Positions 33,101-44,274 of a stretch of 64,000 bases of DNA are shown here, piece by piece (within the stretch, counting starts at the first letter, position 1; every line of letters begins with the position of its first letter). The translations under genes were made by a program, and so were the position numbers. This stretch comes from Mucor racemosus. Lineage: Eukaryota; Mucoromycota; Mucoromycetes; Mucorales; Mucoraceae. The stretch lies in NCBI GenBank assembly GCA_027405735.1, contig JAPEHQ010000009.1, forward strand, positions 124,001 to 188,000, read 5' to 3'. The notes beneath the pieces were generated by a model. It was not told where the DNA came from and did not search any database. It worked only from the letters and a program-made list of their open reading frames with translations.

Positions 33101-35340
33101 ATAAATTGAGAAATGCACCTGAGATTACTAAAGTATGGACACCAGAACATACTAAATTAATGAAGCAATTGCAAGAATTATTAGTCAGCTCAGCAGTGTT
33201 GAGTGTGCCTAACTTACATTATCCAATCTGTGTTGTTACAGATAGTTCTGCCTATGCAATTGGCGCTGCAATGTATCAAGTTATTGGTAATAAAATAAAA
33301 TATCTTGGTTTTATTGCACGCAGTTTGAGTCCATCAGAGCAAAGATGGGGAAGTTCCAAACGAGAATTAGCTGCAGTTGTCTATGCATTTAAAAAGTTTC
33401 ATCAATGGTTGTATGGAAGACGATTCCATCTCTTTGTGGATAATCGTGGTATTTTATTTCTACATTCGCAACCTAAATTGGATCGAATGGTTGAGAACTA
33501 TTATGATACAATTTTTGAAATGGATTTTGATATTACCTTTTGTAGTGGTATTAACAATATCTTGGCTGATACCTTATCGCGTCTTTTCTGGCCATACAAT
33601 ACGCTGGTGGAGAGTGGTGATAAGCGTTTAATTAAAAATCATGTTAATGAAAAGAATTTAGTTAAACAAGATATTGATACAAAGGTTAAAGGAAAGAGAA
33701 AACATGTAGTAGATAATGTAGTAGAAGAAAAGAAAAAGAGGAAATTACATGTTGTGAATAAGGGGAAAGATAAACTTAAGGAAGCACATGATAACCTTAT
33801 TGCATGCGATACTTCCGTTATCTCCGGATCACCAAAAGTAATCATTCCGAGGGAAACCTCTGATCTTTTTAACAACGCTAAATTGACAGCGTATGTAAAC
33901 AAATTGAAGAATAAGAACGAAGAGTTATTATTCTGCGTTAGTCATTTAGATGTTTATGAAACGCCTGCAAGTGATGAAGAAAAACAAAATATATTAGAAA
34001 AAACACATTTACTTGGGCATTTCGGTATTCATGCAATGGAGCAAGTTATACACCAAGATTTGAATATGCATTGGAAAGGCTTAAGGGAAGATATTACGAA
34101 ATATATATCAAATTGCCATAAATGCAGACAGTTCAATTTAGCTAAGCATGTCTACCATCCACCAAAGCAAGAAGCTCCTGAAGGGATAATGGATCATGTT
34201 GTATTTGATCTAGGTGGATTTGATTGCACTACACCAAGGGGAAATAATTTTATATTAGTAGTGCTAGATCTATTCTCGAGATTTATTATCTTACGTGCAA
34301 TTCCAGATAAATCAGCTACTACTGTTGCAAAGGAATTGGTATCTATCTTTTCATTGTTCGGCTACCCACGTATCGTTGGTCATGATCGAGGTGCAGAATT
34401 CCATAATAAATTACTTGAAAAGATACTTAAACATGCTGAGGTTGAGAATAGAGCAAGTTTACCATTTACGCCCCAAGGTAATAGTTGCTGTGAAGCTGCA
34501 GTAAAGTCTGCAAAAACAATAATTATGAAGATGTTGGAAGGTCGTAGCAAAGATTGGGATTTGTACCTTAATGGAACAGCATTAAGTTTAAATGTACATA
34601 GATCTAGACTGCATGGGATGATGCCATTCATGGTAATGTTTCATAGAGCACCTAATGAATTTAAGGATTATCGAGGAGATAAACCTACACTTCATGAAAG
34701 AGAAATCGATGTGGAAGCATTTAAAAAGAAGCTCGATTTAATTGATAGAATTATTGTTCCAGCAATTAGAGACCAAATACTAAAGACACAGGATAAGAAT
34801 AGTAGTTACTTTAGAAAGAGACATAGAATCTTGGAGAAACCTTATCCAATTGGACCTACTGTAATGATCAAGAATATAGAAAATAAGAATAGGAAAACTG
34901 ATCCTAACTATGAAGGCCCATTTTATATACATGGAATAACTAAAAATGGAAGCTATATTCTTACTGATAAAACTGATACATTCTTAGCTAGAGATGTACC
35001 TACACAACAGATCAAGTTGATCAGCACGAATGATGCAAAGGAAGATAACTCAGATGTGTATGAAGTACAAGCTATTATAAAGCATAGAGGTACTCCACCC
35101 AATTACGAATATTTAGTAAGATGGAAGAATTTCACAGAAGATCATGATTCTTGGGAACCACCAGCATCATTTGATTCTCCTGATGTTATTAAACATTATT
35201 GGGCGAAAGTAGATGCTAATACGCAATCTAATGGTAAGGGAAAGCAAGCTCCTAAATCAATTAATACAAGAAAGATTGCTACACGCGAGGAGAAGTCCAA
35301 GAAGAAGCGTGAAAGATTATTAGCAGAAGATACGATTTAA
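30130..35340 (+). CDS. Gag-Pol polyprotein of chromovirus 2
   Basis: 1736 aa, one frame, first ATG after the LTR. Order: acidic N-terminus; capsid-like Gag; a Cys/His knuckle from Cys438 with longer spacing than usual (CX2CX8HX3C); protease with DTGC at 560-563 instead of DTGS; reverse transcriptase with FIDD at 886-889; RNase H from about D1038; integrase with HHCC finger at about 1292-1331 and D1360, D1419 and E1455 (35 apart); chromodomain at about 1642-1692 (VYEVQAIIKHRG, VRWKNF). The tail is Lys-rich. All catalytic residues I can check are present. The FIDD and DTGC variants are uncommon but conservative. Confidence 0.95.
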   Translation: MSNNTTIKQATGTSATKARQPATGTTSQSVSLDMDFDLGSSLSSGQDVNDALSNDALHDNYNTCSEDARITKELSDDALSMDDDTIMSDSELDLDHGVQEVTFLGKEHQVKLLNEIKQLRVQLYNATALSIKHIDNGTLASKASALKRQLKLVKENYDLLFDESTMMGTATGESSLVPSDTPFLQWKGHKFNTKKFIFQSMDACLTQFEDVLESRSISVEANWKRIIKPKMSTGMASWTREVIERYPSISWGQFKSKLKAKYSPSEAEEKKAALNKLKNLKLEKCESLEVYIDKFTTLKDLAGVTENTSLTDYLLKGLDVDLYSPVSLNISQSRDKEKDTLDYAISQLRSVYDLLRRDSYYREEKHRKEEELTQRIIRQLKQQGGHYGSSSRGGYNGNHNAGNRIGKQYNGFAKKPVRRAGKFHTKQKANNGGDTPKCFDCGFTPFTYAHKAVCKKNTKNTVHGKKKKSIVPTPSRVTEDTDDSSDDESDQHFAVATIAAPKKKGKEVSQMDTDSECKQFDSDYFRKMPNNNMNTNGLLYLPVILETSAGIKVNTWFLLDTGCTFSAISPQLVSFLNLNICNKNGIIKLAQNNSVVDRKGQTEEELIINYGSKIVHSKFEVFDLFDDVHCVFGMDLLYKVGITLGNIAADWSDRVGYEIPKIEPNPYKPNEDPYGSEEERKIMMNELQPFIDANTSISPKAYCNIPGSEITLPIKKDTPLANTCRRQFPIAEALRPVIQKQVEKWRENGVIKRAKPNTPHNSPIFTVRKKNSDGEYTGKEHRVVIDCRLINNALDPEKLERFPLPLISDLHRKMSKHSLYTVIDLSQCFHAFKISRSSRSYLTFTDMEGLTWSFSHCPYGLTMVSSHAQKILSNLFADISDTTTHFIDDVTIHTENDLKKHTELVKIVIDRLTKANLRINTEKLHIAQKSIYILGFCLSSEGLALDPRKVSNVLDWEPTVKSSRELSSRLGLINFFRSNLPRLSMLTAPLDKLRNAPEITKVWTPEHTKLMKQLQELLVSSAVLSVPNLHYPICVVTDSSAYAIGAAMYQVIGNKIKYLGFIARSLSPSEQRWGSSKRELAAVVYAFKKFHQWLYGRRFHLFVDNRGILFLHSQPKLDRMVENYYDTIFEMDFDITFCSGINNILADTLSRLFWPYNTLVESGDKRLIKNHVNEKNLVKQDIDTKVKGKRKHVVDNVVEEKKKRKLHVVNKGKDKLKEAHDNLIACDTSVISGSPKVIIPRETSDLFNNAKLTAYVNKLKNKNEELLFCVSHLDVYETPASDEEKQNILEKTHLLGHFGIHAMEQVIHQDLNMHWKGLREDITKYISNCHKCRQFNLAKHVYHPPKQEAPEGIMDHVVFDLGGFDCTTPRGNNFILVVLDLFSRFIILRAIPDKSATTVAKELVSIFSLFGYPRIVGHDRGAEFHNKLLEKILKHAEVENRASLPFTPQGNSCCEAAVKSAKTIIMKMLEGRSKDWDLYLNGTALSLNVHRSRLHGMMPFMVMFHRAPNEFKDYRGDKPTLHEREIDVEAFKKKLDLIDRIIVPAIRDQILKTQDKNSSYFRKRHRILEKPYPIGPTVMIKNIENKNRKTDPNYEGPFYIHGITKNGSYILTDKTDTFLARDVPTQQIKLISTNDAKEDNSDVYEVQAIIKHRGTPPNYEYLVRWKNFTEDHDSWEPPASFDSPDVIKHYWAKVDANTQSNGKGKQAPKSINTRKIATREEKSKKKRERLLAEDTI

Positions 35341-35644
35341 ATGTTAGATGAAGGCTATACCTTTTCCTTTTAACATTTCCTTTTTGATCCCACTGGGTTT
35401 TTGGAATGTGAGGTTTTTAATGGTTGCCCCTGAATATCTAAATTTGAAGTTTATATTATTGTACAACGAAGATCAATCAACAAGAAGTACATTATCATAT
35501 ATCAACAATATTGCCGTTTTTATTTTTTTTATTTTTTCTTTTTTCACGTTATGTCAACCAACTTATACACAAATTACAATTACAACAAACTACAACAACT
35601 ATCACTATCTTTTATCACATAATGCTTATGTTGGTGTGGGATGG

Positions 35645-35889
35645 TGTTATGTCAATATCATATCCTAGGTCGCACATTCAAGGTCGCAGTCAATATTCGG
35701 TATTATAGTAAATCAACAGGTGTACACGTTGATTCACATGCGTCTTAGTAAATTGGTGTAATGTTCTTAGATAGTAATTCTGTGTAATAGTTATAATGAA
35801 AAGTATATAAATACATCCTCTGGATGTATTGTTAATAAAAAGTGTAATATTTTGGCAAGATTATTTCTTAAGACCGTTTTGACATTTCA
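35645..35889 (+). repeat. 3' LTR of chromovirus 2
   Basis: 245 bp, matching the 5' LTR by eye. ATCAC duplication follows at 35890-35894. Confidence 0.93.
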
Positions 35890-35978
35890 ATCACTACCGA
35901 CTATCAAAGGTACACCATAATTATTACTTATTAGCTTGTTATTAATAATTGATTTTATTAATAAATCAATTTTTATAG

Positions 35979-36093
35979 GTCAAAAGTAAGTTTGTTCTGG
36001 TAAAGATTGAATAAATTGGCTTGAGACAAAGATGGTGAAAAGGCGGCAATAGTTTCCAGTGATGGCTATGTTTATGCTTATGATATTGGAGAG
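35979..36093 (+). pseudogene. dynein intermediate chain WD40 fragment, R1 copy 2
   Basis: A fragment between a TTTTTATAG acceptor and a GAG|GTAAGAC donor. Apart from a small frameshift at its start it reads LNKLA-DKDGEKAA and YVYAYDIGE, like the last WD40 blade of dynein intermediate chain. It is not part of a complete gene. The same exon-plus-donor unit appears in the other R1 copies. Confidence 0.5.
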
Positions 36094-36210
36094 GTAAGAC
36101 TAAAACTCAATGTAAATCACCTCTAATTCGATAATAATAGAGTAAGACTATATTACCATCAAATAAACTACCGCACAATATTAAAATGCATAAATATTTA
36201 CAGTAATAAG

Positions 36211-36739
36211 TGTTGTATTCCACCTACTAGTATCATACATTATCACCTTCTACAGTATCAATACATCTTACAATCTATTGACTACGACATGTATTGAAGT
36301 GGAAGTCTTGATATCGGATATAAGAAACTCCTAGCGTATCAAGTTTAATCCAGTAATTACCAAGAACGCTTTGACCTCAATTATGACACCACATTATTTC
36401 ATCCCAGCAGTTAACCAATCAAGTAGCTATCAAATCAACATCCAAGCATATTTAGCTCAGCATTGAAACAAGACAACTCACAAGCTCTGCAAGAACGGTT
36501 AAATTATGATTGATCCATTTCAATCCATAGATTACTATCAAACAGATCCAATGGTTCAATAGTGCCTTAAATTACATCTCAGGATCTCAATGTCAAATCA
36601 ATATAAAAGGCCATACTTTTATATCTAAATAAACGATATCTTGTTTTTATTATACAGTTGAAGAACTGATTAATTACTCATTCTTTTATAATTGTATTCT
36701 TTTTTAAGTACTATTTATCAATCCTGAAAATATACGACA
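36211..36739 (+). repeat. solo LTR, family LTR-A, perfect 5-bp TSD
   Basis: 529 bp, nearly identical to 3296-3825. ATAAG flanks it at 36206-36210 and 36740-36744. Very similar copies at different R1 positions suggest recent activity of this LTR family. Confidence 0.9.
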
Positions 36740-38492
36740 ATAAGCTTGAATTAAGCGCATACAGCATCGTAAATTCTTGAAAAAGTTCTCCAGTATTATA
36801 AATTTTCTTATTTTTAAGACTTACAAGGCTTATAAGCGGAATATTAATTTCAAAAATTATTTTTGTCCAGATCATCAATTTTGACATTTTTTAATTTTTT
36901 TTTTCTGATTTTGCAAATCTAGAGTTAATTATACTACCAATTATAAAAACAAAAAATATACACATATACATACTTTAGCGCTCTATTTGCTCAATAAAAA
37001 ATAACAAACCTTTTTATTGCAAAATATTACATGAAAATCCCTTAACCAAAAATCCGTTTTTGGGACAAAAGTACAAAGTTTTATTACTTAACATTTAATA
37101 TTAAGCTTTTATAAAATGTGTATTAGTTATGGCTACAATTTTCTCTCACAATGTAGTATATTTAAACGTTGATTTTGGTATCAAAATTTGATTTTTCTGG
37201 TTTTTGATCAAAATCATGAGTGTTAGTAAGGATAAAATGAGCCTCGAAAATGTCCGCTGCAAAAACTGAATTTTCAGATTATACATGGTTAAATATAAGA
37301 AAAGTTTAAAAAAAAACTCATTTTCTTTAAAACTTAGATATATACCATAGTCTAAGGTCTAAGAGACTTAACCGTTCGATTTTACTATGATGTTCAATTA
37401 CGGCGTCGTTCTGCGGGCTCGCTTTTGCAATTTTTTGACGAATCTATGATATGACAGACGGTTTTTCTGGTAGAAAAATGTATGTTTCTATAATAACAGT
37501 TACTCCCTATTTTGTTTAATTTATGGTTAATGCGCTGAAATGCTGCTGTTACATGGGCTGAAAAGTGCAATTTAGCAGGGTTTTAATTGCGCTAAATAAT
37601 GTAAAGCTTTGAAAATCCTTTTCTACGTGTGTAATTTCTCTCTTTTTTTGTTTTGTTTTCGTATTTCAAGGATATATTTACCGTTTGATAATAAGGCATA
37701 TCAGACTATCAAGCTGGTATTCTTTTCTTTTATTTGAATAATACGCATGCTAACATAAGAGACTAATGTTTTTAATAATATAGGTAGCAGTCTATGTTAG
37801 AGACTGATATTTTCATTTACCCACATTCTAAGATCGAACATCATTATTTACTACAATATTGTTGGACGTATTTCTTGATGATTACCAGATCAAATCAAAA
37901 GCAATGATATCTATACAGTATCTACTCAATAAAAAGCTACGACTGGTTACAAACCCACAAAATGTTCCGGAAAGTGATAAAATTTTAAATGATATAGAAA
38001 CAAAAATAAAAAAAAAGAATAATCTATTGTCTTATATCATAATTATAGTTTTGATCGTAGCTATAATTGAAAACAAATCTTTTTACAGCTGACAATCGTA
38101 AAATAACATAGTAAGTTTAAAGAAAATTAACTTGTTTAAATTTTACGTGTGATAAAGTAACATCTATAATCTTAGATTTGGCTTGCATATAAATTTAAGC
38201 AGTAGGTGTTATTTAAGTTTATGCTCGAGCAAAAACCATCGTTGCTGTAAGCAGTATAGCTATAAACATATTTTCAAATGATGATAATTGTAAATATATT
38301 GGTTCTTGAATGTATTGCTGCCCTACATCAACAACGTATTGAACTATATTATTATCTGTAATCTATATTAATGAAAGCAAATGGAATTTAAAGACCCATT
38401 ATTGCAGTAAAAAATGCAATGGAATTTTGAAAACGGCACGATGATCATATACAATAATACAAACCAATTTGTGCCCATACGATTAGCTCATT

Positions 38493-38641
38493 ACACTATG
38501 AAGAAAAAATTCCTTAATTCTCTTAATTATGCCACATTAAGGAAAATAAGACAAAATTTAAAAAAAATAAGCAGTGAAAATTTTCTTATTTTCCTTAATG
38601 TGGCACAATTAAGGGAATTAAGAGATTTTTTGTTCATAGTG
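38493..38641. mobile_element. CACTA-like foldback MITE, copy 2
   Basis: 149 bp, CACTATGAAG...TTCATAGTG ends, nearly full-length inverted repeat, same family as 29561-29709 in opposite orientation. TTA flanks both sides (38490-38492, 38642-38644). R1 copy 3 (near 41303) has a single TTA at this site. R1 copy 1 (near 870-890) has TTATTA. Confidence 0.75.
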
Positions 38642-38770
38642 TTATGCTCATGGTCAGATTTAATTATTATGCGCAAATAGGGATAATAATGATATGCTTA
38701 TGGGCAATTTTATTACTATGCACACATGGAATTAATGTTATGCACATGGACAGAATCTATAATTCTGCAC

Positions 38771-39339
38771 ATACAGGCTTAGCGTTGTGATCGTGTGCAG
38801 TTTCTTTTGTTATGCCCATGTGCATATTGTTATCTTTTTAACCATATTCAGTGGGCACTACAGCCCATACTATAGTGTGCAGCTCACCTGGGCACAGTGA
38901 AATCATCTTGTGCAGCACAAGTCGGCCGAAGTGTGCACTCATTGCTACTATTAAGTCGCATAATTTGACATACAGAAAACTTTTAAAGCATTCATTCTTT
39001 TTTTTGGCAGTGCTACCAATCATCATTTAATATGACTGAATATTAATAAATTAGAGAAAAGACAACTGGTAAAAAACTGATACCTAACAATGTACATCGA
39101 AGTCAAGATTGATAAAAGGTGCATTCATTGTGTAGTGGAAATTGCAACAACGTGTTGTGTTTGCCTCAGGGTTTTTAAAAGGATTTAAAAGCATACTTCA
39201 TCAAACTTACTTAGATACTAAATACTCACCATATGCTATTATTAAGATCATCTTGTTTTTTATTTAATTGCTGCATTATTAAAAATCAAGCTTTTATTTC
39301 ATAGCTTGTAACAATGACAATGGGATGTTTCTGATTTTA
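38771..39339. other. junction between R1 copies 2 and 3
   Basis: 38800-38960 contains R1-like terminal motifs in altered order (GTGCAGC, GCCCATG, GGCCGAAGTG). 38961-39339 has no recognised feature apart from the ATTTTAG acceptor that precedes the dynein fragment. Confidence 0.35.
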
Positions 39340-41430
39340 GATTGACATCTACCCTAAGGCAAGCTGATGATACATTTGATACTACTGTAGATGGAACCAG
39401 TCAATTTAATTTATGGAATTTGAATGCAAATACCGAGGAATCATTTGTGAGAAGTACTTAAGTTGGTTCTGGCGAAACATTGAATAAATTGGCTTGGGAC
39501 AAAGAGGGCAAAAAGGCGGCAATAGATTCCAGAGATATCCATGTTTATGTTTATGATATTAGAGATAAGATTAGAACTCAATGTAAATTACTTCTAGCGC
39601 ATTAATTATAAAGTAAGACTATATTATCATCAAATAAACTACCATACAATATTAACATGTATGAATATTTACAGTAATAAGCTTGAATCAAATGGGTACA
39701 GCATCGTAAATTCTTGAAAAAGTTCTCTAGTATTATAAATTTTCTTATTTTTAAGACTTACAAGGCTTATAAGCGGAATATTAATTTCAAAAATTATTTT
39801 TGTCCAGATCATCAATTTTGACATTTTTTAATTTTTTTTTTCTGATTTTGCAAATCTAGAGTTAATTATACTACCAATTATAAAAACAAAAAATATACAC
39901 ATATACATACTTTAGCGCTCTATTTGCTCAATAAAAAATAACAAACCTTTTTATTGCAAAATATTACATGAAAATCCCTTAACCAAAAATCCGTTTTTGG
40001 GACAAAAGTACAAAGTTTTATTACTTAACATTTAATATTAAGCTTTTATAAAATGTGTATTAGTTATGGCTACAATTTTCTCTCACAATGTAGTATATTT
40101 AAACGTTGATTTTGGTATCAAAATTTGATTTTTCTGGTTTTTGATCAAAATCATGAGTGTTAGTAAGGATAAAATGAGCCCCGAAAATGTCCGCTACAAA
40201 GTCTTAATTTTTAGATTGTACATGGTTAAATATAAAAAAAGTTAAAAAAAAGAAACGCTTTTTTATTTAAGACTTAGACATACCATAGTATAAGAGACTT
40301 AAAAATTCAATCTTGCTATGCTCAATTATGGCGTTGCTCTACGGGCTCGCTTTTGCAATTTCTTAATGAATATATGATATGGCAGATGGTTTTTTTTAGT
40401 ATAAAGCTTCATGTTTCTATGATAGTAACTGATAATGCCTGTTTTGCTTAGTTTATAGTTCAGGCGCTGTAATTATGCTTTCACATTGGCTGAAATGTAC
40501 AATTTAGCAGGGTTTTAATTGCGCTAAATAATGTAAAGCTTTGAAGAACCTTTTCTATATGTGTTGTTTCTCTCTTTTTGTTTTCATATTCCAAGGATAT
40601 TATTCACCGTTTGATAAGGCATATCAGACTATCAAGCTGGTATTCTTTTCTTTTATCTGAATACGCATTCTAACATAAGGGACTAATGTTTTTAATATAG
40701 GTAGAGTCGTTATATTAGAGACTGATATTTTCATTTAACTGCATTTTAGGATCAAATATCATTATTTACTACTGTATTGTTGGACGTATTTCTTGATTAC
40801 CAGATCAAATCGAAGGCAACGATATAGAAATAAAAAAAAAAGAATAATCTAATTTCTTGTCTAATAATCATAGTTTTGATCGTAGCTACTGTATACTTGA
40901 AAACAAATCTTTTTACAGCTGACAATCGTAAACTAAAACAGTAATTTTAAAGAAGGATATTTTGTTTAAATTTTATGCGCGATAAAGTAACATCTATAAT
41001 CTTAGATTTGACTTGCATATAAATTTAAGCAGTAAGTGTAATTTAAGTTTATGCTCGAGTAAAAACCATTGTTGCTGCAAGCATTATAGCTATAAACATA
41101 TTTACAAATGTCGATAATCATAAATATATTGGCTGTTGCATGTATTGCTTTACATCAACAACGCATTGAATCGTATTGTCTATAATCTATATTAATAAAG
41201 CAAATGTAATTTTAAAACTCATTCCAGTAAAAAATGCACTGGAATTTTGAGAACGGCACGATGCTCATGTACAAACCAATTTGTGCCCATAAAATCAGCT
41301 CATTAAGCTCGTGGTCAGATTTTACTATTATGCACAAATAGGAATAATGATATGCTTATGGGTAATTATACTATTATGCGCACATGGAATTAATGTCATG
41401 CTCATGGACAGAATCTATAATATCTTCATA
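39340..41430 (+). repeat. dispersed repeat R1, copy 3
   Basis: Matches copy 2 from the dynein fragment to the terminal CATGCTCATGGACAGAATC motif, without the LTR or MITE insertions. The block 39690-40210 is almost identical to 36760-37260, so copies 2 and 3 are close relatives in tandem. The MITE and LTR target sites are empty here. Confidence 0.65.
39342..39566 (+). pseudogene. dynein intermediate chain WD40 fragment, R1 copy 3 (longest)
   Basis: The longest of the four fragments. It starts after an ATTTTAG acceptor and encodes VDGTSQFNLWNLNANTEE, a stop, then LNKLAWDKEGKKAA and DIHVYVYDI. The order and spacing match the last two WD40 blades of dynein intermediate chain (the WNLN...TE block followed by the basic strand and YDIG end). 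The donor is mutated here (AGAGATAAG in place of GAGAGGTAAG). Confidence 0.55.
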
Positions 41431-44274
41431 AAGTATGCTATATTTATAGGAATTATAAAATAGTAGATGTTTGTGTGTTGATGCTTATTTTACAAGTGTT
41501 CAATCATAATGTCTTTTATTGACATTCTTTTCTAAGATACTTGGTTGAGATGTTGATACTTTGTTTGATACTGTATAGTAGAATATCACTAGATGGATGT
41601 TGGTCTTTCAACACTCCAGTTACAAATACAACATTGTTTTTGAAAAACAATTTCCGCTAAAATTGGTTACCAGTACAAATATTTATGCTTTTTTAGCTTG
41701 TTTTGCTCTAAAATCATTGAAACTAGACTTATTATTTAAAGTGTATATAACGCAAGAGATAAAATAATTATCTGACGTGCGGTACACTGTACTTTCTGCG
41801 GCAATTGGAACCACCAAATATAACCTTCAGCGATCCTTCCACCAATGCTTTATCTCCTTCGTTCAATCCCATATACTTGAAAACCATTTTGATTGCGGTA
41901 AAAAAGAGTTTCAAAGATTGAGCTTTCATTTTACAGATATATTAATAAAGTTGACGAAAAAAGAAAAAAATAGAAATTCTCTCGGTATTTATACACCGTC
42001 AAAGTTACATGGTTGGCATTATTCAAAGATTGCCCATGTAACAATGCCGAATCGAGCGCTTTGCTGCAAAACAAAAGCAAAATGCATAATTATACTAATC
42101 AAGTCATTCAAAGAAAGTGCTTATTAGTTAGTTGTGGCGTTCCGCTCAATTGAATAAGTTGTTACTGTAGTATATAATCCAAAATTCGTAATCACTCTCG
42201 CATTACATTTGCGGCAGAAAGCTGTATTATTTCTTATATGTGATTATAAACAGCACTACAGTTTCTATTTTAATTTCTATTTATTTATAAATCAGGACAT
42301 TTCCCAATTTCTGAAATTGGTATTCTCAATTTCTCAAAAATTTTCCCAATTCTACAAAAAAAGCCTCGTAATTAAGAAAATGAAGTAGTCGCTTTGAATC
42401 AGATAATTTGGCAACAATTTGGGAAATTCTGTAGTACAAATAATGGTTTTAGTCCCATTTACCAATAATCAATAGCAACAGAAATACTGTAAAGAGCCCT
42501 TGAAATAATATAATGCTTCAAGAAATGATTTTATGCCACAAGATTTGTTGATAATTATTGATTTAGGTTTGCTGCACTTCCCAGCTGATTTCTTAGTGAT
42601 GGCAACCATTCTATACCAAAACTCTTTGTCTCTATATTTGTCTGATTACCTCGATACCCTCTATATTTGGTGTAAATGCAATGGAAAATATTCTCCTGGA
42701 TCCTCTTTAATTTTTTTTTTTTAGTAAATGGAAGCCCCCATTCGAAATACGTGTGCTTTACTAATTCTCCCTTTGAGTTGTTCTTGCTCAGGTGTTTACA
42801 AAGTTTCTTTTTTTTTTTTTTTTGCCGTGGAACTAGAGATATTCAGGTCTTTACGAAACATTGCTGGCTCAGCTTCATGGTCCCAATCTTTACAACAGAA
42901 TTGATATGATTGTTTATTATGATGATCCATATTTCTAAAGGCAATTCTCTTCAGATAGACATGCTTTTAAAACTTTGCATAAATGAAAAGATAAAACTGA
43001 AGAAAAGTATATATGCATATTCATAAAATCACAATGAATCAAAAGCTCGATGAGAACTACTCATGGTAATACTCAATCTTTGATAGATACAATAGCAGGC
43101 ATCATTCGTGTTTCACACACAATGTCATTTCTATAAACTCCCATCACCTTGCCATAATTTTCTGTAAGAAATAAATTGATACCGTAAGCTTATCAGACGA
43201 ATAGTTTAACATTCAATTGAATAGTAACAAGAATCAAAGCTGAGGGCCTACTTTTTGTCCATCGATTTCCATAATAAAATTTTAGACTTGGTAAACAGAC
43301 ATTCTCGAATATATAAAACTTAAATACTTTTTTAATGCTCGAATGCTCCTTGTCAAGAGAGATGGCCTCGTATACATGCCCCGAAATTCCTACCTTAGAG
43401 CGTGCGCAATTTCAACTCTCCATTATCCTTCACGATGAAAAATGGCATGCATTTGTGAAAAAATGTGGGATTTGAGATTCAGTGCGTTGAAAGGCATTTT
43501 TGATATTTGATGTTTTTCTGCCAAAAGGTTCAATTTTAAGAAGCTACAACTACTTCAATAAGCGTAGAAAATTCAATTTGTAAACTAGTAGTGAATTCCC
43601 TGCTTCTTGTATTTTTAATGATGGCATAGATGTATTTGCAACATGCTTAGTTGGTGAACGCTCCGCTTTTGAAAAATAGTTTTCCTGATTTCAATAATAA
43701 AAAAGTCGCCAGACATCTCTTGTCAGTTTGAAAATTGCAAAGACTTAATTCAATCTATGCAAATTTAGTGTTGAAAGGTCTCTTAAATCCTTATCTATCG
43801 TTTAGTATTCTGATTGTGCAGTTTTAAAAGTGGCTATTATAAGCTTTTTGCTGTTTGCTCACATACCAAATGGAGAACCTATTATAGCTCTGTTTATGGC
43901 GAGTATTCAATTATGATTTATTTAGAATTATACGATGTGGTCGAAATAAAACTTATTAATCGAGATACCGTATCATTGGCGAGGGTTGAAAAAGCAAGCC
44001 TTCTGCTAATACCTTGAGCAATTTGAGCTTTAGCCTATATGCATAATAAAATAGTTTAATTGCTGCTGGTATATTTGTAATACAGATTCACCTACCCAGA
44101 TATAGTAGAAAACGACGATCAATTCCATTTTATAGAATGGTTTACCCACCGCGCTTTATTTAACTTTCTAGTATTTCTGTGAAACCTATTTTGATGTTTA
44201 AAAAGAAAAAACTTTCTGGGCCAAGACCTTTGTGCACTTTCTTTTGTTTTCTTTAATTTGTTTCTTGTACTAAA
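41431..44274. other. gene-poor region
   Basis: About 2.8 kb without a convincing gene. Frames of 60-116 codons (for example 41777-42127 and 42533-42724) have no start context, domain or conserved splicing. Short relics may be present (see 43073-43161). The last about 200 bp are likely the promoter of the exchanger gene. Long T runs occur at 42711-42721 and 42808-42823. Confidence 0.4.
43073..43161 (-). pseudogene. possible relic of a terminal exon
   Basis: On minus, a TTTCTTACAG acceptor precedes 29 in-frame codons (YGKVMGVYRNDIVCETRMMP...) ending in TGA. Residue composition looks coding. No upstream exon joins in frame, although MEIDGQK occurs about 120 bp upstream. The product is unknown. 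It could be the last exon of a lost gene. Confidence 0.25.

Larger units (their letters stand above)
29820..35889 (+). mobile_element. full-length chromovirus (Ty3/gypsy) 2, TSD ATCAC
   Basis: 245-bp LTRs at 29820-30064 and 35645-35889 read as identical, with ends TGTTATGTC...GACATTTCA. ATCAC flanks the element at 29815-29819 and 35890-35894. A single ORF spans the interior. TATAAATAC (about 29981) and AATAAAAAG lie in the LTR. A purine-rich tract (GTGTGGGATGG) precedes the 3' LTR. TTTTTTTAATC follows the 5' LTR directly, so again there is no tRNA-type primer site. It is a different family from chromovirus 1 (LTRs unrelated, proteins diverged). It is inserted in R1 copy 2 and appears recent and intact. 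Confidence 0.95.
28870..38770 (+). repeat. dispersed repeat R1, copy 2 (carrying four insertions)
   Basis: Matches R1 copy 1 in inverse orientation from its start (GGCCGAACTATGC region, near 28890) to the ATGCACATGGACAGAATC end near 38760. It is interrupted by a MITE (29561-29709), chromovirus 2 (29820-35889), a solo LTR-A (36211-36739) and a second MITE (38493-38641). Copy 1 provides the empty site for chromovirus 2 and both MITEs. A TTG-initiated 77-codon frame at 37859-38092 with a hydrophobic tail is broken in copies 1 and 3. Confidence 0.65.

Noticed and set aside
37859..38092. 77-codon frame in R1 copy 2 with a hydrophobic C-terminus, vaguely like a tail-anchored protein
   Set aside because: Starts with TTG and is broken by stops or deletions in copies 1 and 3.
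41777..42127. 116-codon frame between R1 and the exchanger gene
   Set aside because: GTG start, no domain, no splicing and ordinary composition; treated as chance.
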